Assembly (NCBI GenBank): GCA_950022295.1
Contig: OX465598.1
Coordinates: forward strand, 68,990,001 to 69,054,000
Reading direction: 5' to 3'
Origin: Bromus sterilis
Taxonomy: Eukaryota; Streptophyta; Magnoliopsida; Poales; Poaceae
DNA length: 64,000 bases
Part shown: piece after piece, positions 55,678-64,000 of the stretch
Layout: every line of letters starts with the position of its first letter
How positions within the stretch are numbered: position 1 is the first letter of the stretch
Translations under genes and position numbers: made by a program
The notes under the pieces: model-generated
Databases searched by the model: none
Seen by the model: the letters and a program-made list of their open reading frames with translations, nothing else
Told to the model about the DNA's origin: nothing

Positions 55678-57813
55678 TGTTGGGAAACGTAGTAGAAAAC
55701 AAAATTTTCGGCCTACGAATCAAGAACCCAAGATCATCCAAGAAGATTACATACAAGGTTTTAGGTCATGGCTCACCAACCGATGTAGCGGAAGTAGAGT
55801 TGGTGAAGCTCGTGGACGTAGTGGAAGTAGATCTCGCAAGTTCTCCCACGAACAGTCCCTCGATCAATCCCACGAACAAGTCCCGCGATCTAGTCCCACG
55901 GACAAGTCCCATGAGCAAGCTCCTCGAAGAAGGGTCGAAGGTACGACCCCTCCATTAGTATCCACACATCCCGTATCAGCAATCCAGCAGCGCTCCGCCG
56001 TCCAGAGATGAACGCCACCGAGAAAACTAGAGGGAGAAAACCCTAACGGATTCCGATCTAGAACAGCGTCTAAACCGGGGTCTAATTGTGGAGCAACGGG
56101 GTTTAGAGGAGGGAGGGTGGCGCATAGGCCTTGGGGATAACTTGTGTTGCGCCCCCCACCCCTCCCCCACATTATATAGGTGGCCAAGAGGCCCTTGGGG
56201 CGCAGCTCAAGGGGAATTGGGAGTCCAACTTGGACTCCCAAGCCTTCCAAACCTTACCACACCTTCTCACCGGAAACCTGCCATAATGGGTTTTGGTATT
56301 CCCACCTGGAGGAGGTTTCCTTCCCCTTGGTGTGCCCCACCCCTTTGGCCGGCCAGGGCAGCCTAGGTGGCTTGCCCCCCAAGGCCAGGGGCGCAGGGGA
56401 GTGGGTGGTACTGCCCGGAACCTTCCGGAACCTTCCATGACCTTCTAGAAGCTTCCAGGACCTTCCGGGACATATCGGGACCGTTTCGGGACATTCCGGA
56501 CACTTCTGGAGCACTTCCAGGACCTTTTGGGACCGTTCTCGGACGTTCCGGAGCCATACGGATAGTTTACAAAACCATCCGAGTTACAATTTAAGCCACC
56601 CGATGACCGCGAAGGTTGTCAGGACGCCCGACGATTATCCAGAAACTATTCCGGTTGATCCAGGACTTCCCCAGTACCATTCTCATATGTTCCGGAACCA
56701 CCTGAGACTACTCCAGAGTGATCCGGACATATCCTTAAATACCCAGAACTACTTCTGGTGCCCTTATGAACTATTCCATAAATCCCCGGAACTACTTCCG
56801 GTACCCGTATGAACTATTCTGCTTTGCTTCCACTAAACCTTCTACTATTCTAGTATTCTAACAGACTACTGCTCGTTAAGTGTGTGACCCAATAGGTTCG
56901 GTATAATGCGGACATGACTCAGAACATTTTCCGGACATAGGTCAACAGCCTTTTGTCAATAGCCAATAATCAACAGCGGAGCCATGGACACCCATGTTGA
57001 CTCCCACACATACACGAAGAAACTTTGAGTGAACCATTATGTTTATTCATGTACCATTCCCTTTGCTTCGTGATATATGACAAAGTTAGAGGAGAGATGT
57101 TTGGCACCCATGTGTAACAACTTCTTGAACACAAGCCACTCGTTATCCTCTTTGCTCGTTTGTCCATTTTCTCGTTATCGTATTCCGGTATCCCCGTGAC
57201 TGAATCACAATGCGTCTGGCCAGACTATAATGGATACCGTCATACCGAGTGGGCCCAAAGTCAATATCTCTTCATCGTGAAGGAGCAAATTCCATTCTTG
57301 AACTATCACAGTCACTAGCCACACCATCTGACATACCCAGAACTTATTTTACTACTTCCCATTTACGGGAGGATTCATCTAAGAACCAAAGCATGTCTTC
57401 CTGTGTGAAGCAACTCGATACTCTCATGGTCTAAGGAATTACGTATATGATAACATTTCATGATATGACTTATAACGTAGTTACGATGTGATCTCTAAGT
57501 ATATCATTCAATACTGGGGTCGGTTCAACATCATTGTTCTGCTAACAATATGTTCCCATTGCTACTGACATCCTTGTTACAAGAACAATGTCCATGATTA
57601 AGAAAACGTAATCATCAGTTAGCACATGAGCTGGTCTTAGAGGCTAAACCAGGAACTCTTGGTGTTTACATTTCCACACATGCAAGTGAGTTTTCTTCTG
57701 AATCTCATAGTCAGGGTCATTACAATTATAGCACAGAAATATAAACATTAATTACGAACGTGGAAATATATATAATAACATTTTATTATTGCCTCTAGGG
57801 CATATTTCCAACA
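55678..57813 (-). repeat. Solo LTR of the Angela/BARE1/WIS Copia group
   Basis: On the minus strand the LTR starts TGTTGGAAATATGCCCTAGA and ends TACGTTTCCCAACA, the signature termini of this Copia group. A perfect 5-bp target duplication AGGAG flanks it (55673-55677 and 57814-57818). There is no internal region. The 2136 bp is longer than the about 1.7-1.8 kb usual for the group. The segment 56415-56545 is a run of CCTTCCGGGA-like repeats. Confidence 0.92.
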
Positions 57814-59242
57814 AGGAGACGGTTCACCTTGTTGGTAACCGCAGAGACTTGGTGGGACGACAGGGAAGTCACCGATGTACTGGTGGTCCTGACTGCTGTC
57901 GTTGTCCGCGGGTCAGTTAAGTCGAGGCAACGATAACGGTTGTCCCGCAAGTTAATAAAATGACTAATGGTTCGGCGGATGTCTTGAGTAGCCTTTTGGC
58001 TTATACGCGCTGCCTACACGTGAGAATTACGAGTTATGGGCTCCTCTGCTTCGTAGTGTCGTCCGAGGACTCTTCAGACGTCAGCAGTACTGCGGGCTGA
58101 TTGCCGGGAAGTGGTGTTGTCTTATTTGCTCGCGCGGTGGTGTCTTATTTGGATTTGCTTTAACTTCACCGGCCAGCCACGCACCGTGCAGGAGTACGTT
58201 CGGGTTGGGGTCCAAGGCCCGGCGTACTTAGGATTTAGACCGGCGGATGGCCTCTCTGTTGAGTTTGAAAAATGGGCTACGGAGTGTCGGATATCCTCGG
58301 TGGAGCGTTCCCTAACAAGGTGCCCGCCACCCTGGAGATCCGTGCGTGTAGTGTAACACAAGTGCACCCCTGCAGGGAGGATTAATCTATTCGAATAGCC
58401 GTGTCCACGGTAACAGGACACTTTATGCTGAAGCTGGATCTTACCACTACAAACTACTATTATTAAACTGTATGGTTCCGGGTTTTCTTCCTCGCTAGGA
58501 TGTCGAGGAGGAGAACTCGGAGGCATTGCTAATTATTACAACTTATTATTATACAATGATGCAGCAACTTCTGCTGCATTGTTATTTTATGCTTTATATA
58601 AACTGTTGGCTATTCTCTCCTCATGCTGCAAGACTCGTTGGAAAATGCTAGTCTTCGATAGGCCTAGCTTCTTACCCTTATTCTGATTTCTATCTTGCAG
58701 TCCACTATATATAGCCTCCCCTTTCCATTTGATACAATGCATAAATGCTTAGTAGCGGACGTAAGACTCGCGGGTATGCTAGATACTCACCTGCTTTATT
58801 TTCCCCTTTTATTGTTTTGCATGATCGGCCGTTGCAGTCGACGTTGGAGCCTTGGAGTCCAGGAGCAGGAGATCCCCGATGCCGACCACCACAACATGAA
58901 GATCCCCGATGCCTTCTACGACGTCGAGTTCCTCGTTGACCAGGAGTAGTTTGGAGGTTCCCAGGCAGGAGGCCTCGCCTTTTCGATCGTTGTTGTTTTG
59001 TGCTAGCCTTCTTAAGGCAGATCATGTGTACCCTGTGTCTGTACTCAGATACTATTGCTTCCGCTAACTTTGTGTTCTCGAGCTGTTGTATTCGAGCCCT
59101 CGTGGCCCCTGGCTTGTATTAAACAGCTTGTATTATTTTATTTGTAGAGTTGTGTTTTAATATCTCACCGTGAGTCCCTGATCACGATCGTGTACCTTGC
59201 GTGTATGATTACTGTACACAACTTCATTTTGGGGGCGTCACA

Positions 59243-59559
59243 GCAGCACCGCCTCCCAATCATGCAAGGAGCGGCGGCCAAACCCGTTGCGCGCCGCTCC
59301 GTCGCTGGGGTACCGTTCGCCCATGTCGCCGATAAAGAGGTGGAGGCGAGGAGAGCAAGAGGTGAGAGCGCGGAAAAGCAAGAGGTTGGCGAGGAGATCA
59401 AGTATAGAACTGTGCGGCGAACTACGACGAGTCTCGCCTTTTATAGAGGCGGATGGGCGAAAGGGCGGGAACACGCGGCATCGCAGCCATTAAAGAGCCC
59501 CTGCACCGATTGAATTGGTCGATGGTCGATTGGACCGCTCGGTGCAATGATTCGCCTGA
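59243..59559 (-). pseudogene. TE-borne gene, promoter and N-terminal exon part
   Basis: On the minus strand a TATA box lies at 59439-59445, a leader follows, and an ATG at 59334-59332 opens a frame beginning MGERYPSDGAARNGFGRR. The frame is cut after 30 codons by the GTCACA end of the Gypsy LTR. The downstream part resumes, after a gap in the coding sequence, at 52378. The N-terminal phrase is one I associate with repeated transposon-borne ORFs in wheat-type genomes. Confidence 0.5.
59439..59445 (-). promoter_or_regulatory. TATA box of the TE-borne gene
   Basis: The minus strand reads CTATAAAAGG, 105 bases upstream of the ATG at 59334. Spacing and context fit a Pol II core promoter. Confidence 0.6.
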
Positions 59560-59844
59560 GAGCATGGTTAATAGTATAGCCAACTGCTGGCTATAAGGAG
59601 ATGTCATGTCATCTATAGCTAACCTTATAGTCAACAAGTATAATAGAAAGGCTATAAAAAATATTACTTTAGCAATATATGACCCACATGTCTATCTCAC
59701 AAAGTGCCTACGAGCACGTGTTGCAACTGGCTACTAATTAGTAGCCCGCTTTTCTTCTCTCTTCTTTTCTCTCTCTTTCAACTAAGCAACAATATATTAT
59801 TTTATTTCTTATAGCCCTTCCAGTCAGCTCTATTGTACTTGCTC
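59560..59844. mobile_element. MITE with GAGCA termini
   Basis: The 285-bp element has imperfect inverted repeats of about 38 bp: left GAGCATGGTTAATAGTATAG, right (reversed) GAGCAAGTACAATAGAGCTG, both going into GGCTATAAG. TGA flanks both sides (59557-59559 and 59845-59847), compatible with the 3-bp targets of PIF/Harbinger-type MITEs. It sits about 690 bases upstream of the tetraspanin start codon. Confidence 0.7.
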
Positions 59845-60530
59845 TGAACCGCTGAAAAACGCGAAAAAACCGAGGCGAGGAGATAAAGATGTGGCCTCAT
59901 AGACATCCACACTCGAGTCCACTCAGCATGGCGGGCGCGAAAGGCAAAATATAGCCATTGCCCCCATCCTCCCTTGAATTTTACTGATTACCACGCCGAA
60001 TGTATCTGCGATCTTCTTCATACCCCGATGCAGCAACCAAGTCGGCACGGGGCAGATCGCCTGTAGCACGGCCGACGGCGTCAATCAGCGGCATCGGCGG
60101 CTCCTTCTCTCCTCCCCTCTCACCGGCACGGCGGCGACACGACACGTGCGCGTGCGTCCACGGAAGCTGCCGCTGCCGACTTGACCGATCTCATCGGCAC
60201 ATCCTCCAAGACACGCCAGCTCCCTCCCTCTCGCTGCAGCGCGTGCACAGAGACCGCACACGGCTACAAACTCCCATCTGGCCGTGCGTGTCCTCCTCCA
60301 TTTCACACCTTCCATTCCACCAAGCAGCTCTTTGCTTCTCCGCAAACCATCCTGCAACTGCAACGCAATGCCCTCGAAACTGCACAAGTTGGGAACAAGA
60401 AAATAAAAAAGGTCTCCTCCCTCTCCACCACCTCACCAAGAAACCCGAGTCGTCGGTCACACTCACACTCCCATCATCCACTCCACTCCCACTCTCGCTC
60501 GCTCGCTCACTCCAGCCCGTCCGTCCGGCC
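59845..60530 (+). promoter_or_regulatory. Upstream region and leader of the tetraspanin gene
   Basis: Immediately before the ATG is a pyrimidine-rich leader with CT repeats (60415-60530) and a strong start context, GGCCATGGCC. An A/T-rich AAAATAAAAAAGG at 60399-60412 is a possible TATA-like element, and AAATATAGCC near 59948 is a weaker alternative. The region is open in the frame of the start codon from 60000, but the extra sequence is not tetraspanin-like. Confidence 0.4.
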
Positions 60531-62248
60531 ATGGCCGTGAGCAACAACATCACGGCGTGCCTAAACTTCCTGGCCCTAATCTGCACCATCCCGGTCGTCG
60601 CCACGGGCCTCTGGTTCGCCTCCAAGCAGGGCGCCGAGTGCGCGCGCCTGGCGCGCTGGCCCGTGGCCGTCCTCGGCGGGCTCCTCCTCCTCGTCGCCCT
60701 CGCGGGGTTCGTCGGCGCATACTGGAACCGCCAGGGCCTGCTGGCCGCCTACCTCTTCGCCATGGCCGCGCTCATCACGCTCCTCCTCGCCCTCCTCGTC
60801 TTCGCCTTCGCCGTCACCCACGCCTCCGGCGCCTACGACGTGCCCGGCCGCGCCTACCGCGAGTACCGCCTCGAGGGCTTCTCCGGCTGGATGCGCGGGT
60901 ACGTCGCCGGTAATGCCCAGCGGTGGGATGGGATCCGGGCGTGCCTCGCCGCCTCGGACACCTGCAAGAAGCTCACCTTGCAGACCGCCTTCTTCATCGC
61001 CCCCGAGCAGTTCTACCAGTCCGACCTCACGCCGCTACAGGTACAGTAATACCGATTAATTAACTACTCTTGTTAACTGCTACACGGAGGGAGTACTACT
61101 GCAATTCGTGAGTAATCACGTTCATTATATTACCCGCATTGTACAATTAATTGGTAAATTAAGGACTGCAGACTGCTCATTTCAGGGGTTCTTATCTGAA
61201 GCTGGCTGCTAGTTAGTGATACTCCCTCCGTTCCACAATACAAAATCGTTTTTCAAGCTAACATAGTTTAAGAAAACGATCTTGGAGGAAATAGTTGGCA
61301 ATAGGAATGAGATCAATGTATAAATTTTGTGGGCTCTATGTGGTAGAAAGCATGATTAACATATAAATCTTCCAAAAGTTTACATCCATGGATCGACTGC
61401 ATTGTGTCGTGGGGCATTCAGTTTTGTTGCTTATGTGCAAATCGTCTAAAGTCCAAGCAATGCCAGGTAGGCTGATGTTGCTCGGGTTTAGCGTGCAAAT
61501 GCAAGTAGGTCCCATCCATCCATGTGAGCAGAGCACCACTAGTAATTAAGCTTGTAGTAGAAGAAAGAACTGTTTAATCCAAGGGGAGATGGAGGTTTTC
61601 AGGAGTAGAATTAGAATGGATGTATATCTGTCACTAATATATTTTTAGTCGAAGAGGGTAGAAGAAAGAAGTGTAACTGAACTACTGAAGTATATTTGAG
61701 AATAGATCGACATAGAAATGTGGGTCAGCGCATGGAAGAATGTAATTTAGCCATCCTATGTGATTACCAATTCGAGGCCATCGATGCTTCCTTTCCGTGT
61801 GCACAATGCAACCAAATTAAGCATGACATGGCTCAGCGTCCTTGCTCCGCTGCGCTCATTCATCCTTGTCCCCTTGCGTAACCGCTTTCTCTGAACTTAA
61901 TTTTTGTGGTTGTGGTTGTCGTGCGTGCAGTCCGGGTGCTGCAAGCCGCCGACGGCGTGCGGGTACGCGTACGTGTCGCCGACGGTGTGGGCGAGCCCGG
62001 CCGCGAACCCGGCGGCGGACGCGGACTGCGGCGCGTGGAGCAACGACCCCCGGCAGCTGTGCTACTGGTGCAGCTCGTGCAAGGCCGGCATGCTGGGCAC
62101 GCTGCGCGAGCAGTGGCGCAGGGCCAACGTGGCGCTCGTCGCCGCCACCGTCGCGCTCATCGTCGTCTACGTCATCGGCTGCAGCGCCTTCAAGAACGCC
62201 CAGACCGAGGATCTCTTCCGCCGCTACAAGTGGAGCAACAACACCTGA
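60531..62248 (+). CDS. TET2: Tetraspanin, TET2-like, two exons
   Basis: Exon 1 is 60531-61040 and exon 2 is 61931-62248, with a GT-AG intron of 890 bp in phase 0. The protein is 275 aa, a normal plant tetraspanin length. Four membrane spans are seen: about residues 8-29, 43-65, 70-96 and 236-257. The large outer loop (97-235) carries the plant GCCKPP signature at 172-177, split from LQ by the intron, and cysteines at 138, 145, 173, 174, 180, 203, 214, 217 and 220 for loop disulfides. The C-tail has the AQTEDLFRRYK string of the TET2 subgroup. Tetraspanins organise membrane microdomains and partner proteins at the plasma membrane. The start is chosen because the N-terminus aligns with the family there. 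No disruption is seen. Confidence 0.95.
61222..61291. mobile_element. Degenerate Stowaway-like MITE in the tetraspanin intron
   Basis: The left end CTCCCTCCGTTCCACAATA follows TA. The inner part forms an inverted repeat (AAATCGTTTTTCAAG with CTTAAGAAAACGAT-like sequence). The right end is eroded to GGAGGAAATAG. A stray CGGAGGGAGTA at 61085-61095 may be part of another eroded copy. Confidence 0.5.
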
Positions 62249-62601
62249 TACACATGTACTGTATGATGTATCCCCTGATATGCATGATGCCAGTGTAGAT
62301 TATGTAGTGGTAAGTACTAGTAGTGTTGTACTGTCCGCCTTCTCCCTGAAAGAAGTTTCAGTGTTTCACTCGCATGAGTTGCATTTGCATGCTAGATTTG
62401 TGGAGTTGGTGGTTCTATCTATGTCGATAGATGAGGGCAATCTCTGCTATCCGTTCCATTTGTTTTGTTACTTCACCCCGTCATATATCCATTCTCACCC
62501 CTACTCATCGGTCCCATCGAATTTGCACAGCCTAACATCGAATCATCAATCAAACAAGATCTAGCCATTTTTTTTATGCGAGGAACAAGATCTAGCCATT
62601 A
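62249..62601 (+). other. 3' flank of the tetraspanin gene
   Basis: About 350 bases of T- and AT-rich sequence follow the stop and probably hold the 3' untranslated region. No clear AATAAA was seen. A short duplication, AACAAGATCTAGCCATT (62553-62570 and 62585-62600), abuts the next transposon. Confidence 0.5.
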
Positions 62602-63452
62602 GAGCAACTTTAGCATATGTGCTAAAATCTCGTACTGCATAAAGGATATGCAGCTCATCACAATTGGAAAATGCGATACGAAATAGCCCATGGAGTTACA
62701 GATGTGCTAAACCGGACGACATATATTTACATATTCGAAACATTGATTTTCCGCGATACAAACTACTCCGTAAAGCTACAAAATACGGATATATAAACCT
62801 ACTACTACTCGCCGGAGGTTGCCCGGAGTCACCTGGAAGGTCGCCGCGTCACTTATTGGGCAGGCAGTAGTGGTAGTGGTCAAAGTCGGAGGTCAGATGA
62901 CCTCCGGCCAGCTCCAGCTCGTCCTTGGCTGCCGCAAAGCGCTCGGTCGCACCCTTCTCGCCGGCGTCCACTGCCTCTTTGGTGGCGATGAGTCCCCCCG
63001 TACCATGTCTGTGATGATGCATTGACGGCTAGATGAGCGCGTCCAGCGCATGGAAGCGCGCCTGCCCGCTTTGCCCGATGCGGGATAGGGCGTCGCGTGC
63101 GCGGGATTGCGCATAGCGGCGAGGATCGACAGGAGGCGTGGGGCGGGCGACGTGAGCTGCCCGCCTCATGATCGTTCCGACTACGCTTGACCGTCCACCA
63201 CGATAGCTGGATCCGCCTAGCGCCACCTTGATTGTTCGTCGAAGTTTGGACCGGAAGCGTTGGAGGAGGAAAGGGATGCGACGGCGGAAAGGGGAACGAA
63301 TGCGAGATGGTAACCCTAAATGCCCCCTCCCCCTAGATATAACGGAATTTACGGATCATGCGGGATATGGCGGGTTTATTTTGGCACAAGAATGCACCCG
63401 TTCACCAAAAAACCCGTATATATACGGGATGATGCATCTGCTATAGTTGCTC
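62602..63452. mobile_element. Harbinger-like non-autonomous transposon
   Basis: The 851-bp element has ends GAGCAACTTTAGCA and, inverted, GAGCAACTATAGCA, flanked by TTA at 62599-62601 and 63453-63455. A GC-rich centre (62810-63240) is open in several minus-strand frames with Arg/Ala-rich translation, including a KEAVDAGEKGATERFAAAKD-like helix. That suggests part of a captured or transposon-borne ORF. No transposase motif is present. Confidence 0.75.
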
Positions 63453-63455
63453 TTA

Positions 63456-64000
63456 ATTTCATATATAGCAATCCAATCTGCCATAAGTAGCGCTGTCTTC
63501 ATTGATTTTGCGTGACCTGAACACTAAATCATCAATTAAATAAAATCAAAGCTTATTAAGATCTCAACAAAATGCAAATTTTACATTCCTTTTTTATCCA
63601 TGCCTAAATCAAATCAAATCTCATCAAAACCTCAATTAAATTAAAGAATTCCTTGCGTTCCACTACACATACTCAAATCAAACTAAAATTTACCATAATC
63701 TAGAATATGATGAATACAAGGTAAGGTATATGTGGGATTCAATTGATGTTAAACCACAAAAATATGTATGCATCATTGCAATGTATGGACAATTTCATAG
63801 TAGCACATACATGGAATATTCAAAGAGCTTTGCTACACTCACGGACAAAACACGGGGCATTACGGGGTTGCTGTTAATTAGCTAGATCTGATTGGGCTAA
63901 TGGAATAGAGCGCCCCCCACCCGGGGTTAAATTCAGGGGGGGGGGACAGTTAATATAATTGAAGGAGTCCGTAAAACCCAGTCCGTGCGTCTAACATTTT
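63456..64000. other. Unassigned AT-rich sequence to the window end
   Basis: It contains repeated AATCAAAT-like and CTCATCAAAA-like words and a 10-base G-run near 63937-63946. No gene, terminus or RNA was recognised. Confidence 0.5.

Larger units (their letters stand above)
52471..59242 (+). repeat. Very long LTR of a Gypsy element, with a nested solo LTR
   Basis: The start reads CGTAACACCCTCG (consensus TGTAACACCC, first base changed) and the end is GGGGGCGTCACA. Without the nested Angela-type LTR and its duplicated pentamer, the length is about 4.6 kb. It contains an AT-rich start, a pyrimidine- and GC-rich block (53270-54050), a 157-bp tandem repeat (54457-54917) and moderately GC-rich sequence to the end. 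No conserved protein is encoded. The open frames in the GC-rich block are Pro/Arg-rich on both strands and look like compositional artefacts. Confidence 0.65.

Overview
This is a plant nuclear window from a Triticeae grass (wheat, Aegilops, barley or rye group). The evidence is nested LTR retrotransposons, a solo LTR of the Angela/BARE1/WIS Copia group, Stowaway and Tourist MITEs, and one ordinary intron-containing plant gene. About four fifths of the window is mobile DNA, mostly placed by boundaries, primer-binding sites, polypurine tracts, target-site duplications (TSDs) and protein motifs. Family names are given only where motifs support them.

Layout. 1-8097: an Athila-like Gypsy element on the minus strand (gag-protease only; its 3' LTR runs off the left edge). 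8098-13719: a second element of the same LTR family on the plus strand, head-to-head with the first. 13720-16962: the rear half of a LINE (end of endonuclease, RT, zf-RVT). 16964-17155: a 30-bp tandem repeat. 17254-17647: a minus-strand LINE tail. 17648-26539: a solo LTR of the first family, split by a complete minus-strand Gypsy element at 18559-25824 (TSD AGTGG). 26540-27780: more LINE-like sequence holding a hAT-like element. 27784-34068: about 6 kb with no recognisable gene or transposon. 34069-35090: a local duplication whose second copy carries a Tourist MITE and another insert. 35091-37026 and 51432-51653: AT-rich sequence split by the largest element.

37027-51431 is a 14.4-kb Tat-lineage Gypsy element. 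Gag-protease-RT-RNaseH-second RNaseH-integrase lie on the minus strand. Between integrase and the 3' LTR, on the opposite strand, is a six-exon gene with its own TATA box; it encodes a Transposase_28-like domain followed by a long acidic, Pro/Ala-rich and coiled-coil tail. This antisense spliced gene, with a triplicated hairpin-bearing repeat in its third intron, is the most interesting object here. It is now broken by two nonsense changes and one single-base loss.

51654-59558: a TE-borne minus-strand gene, split by the 3' end of another Gypsy element with a giant LTR (52471-59242), itself holding the Angela-type solo LTR (55678-57813, TSD AGGAG). 59560-59844 is a MITE. The one convincing host gene is a two-exon tetraspanin (60531-62248, 275 aa, TET2-like), followed by a Harbinger-like non-autonomous transposon (62602-63452). 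The last 550 bases hold nothing recognisable.
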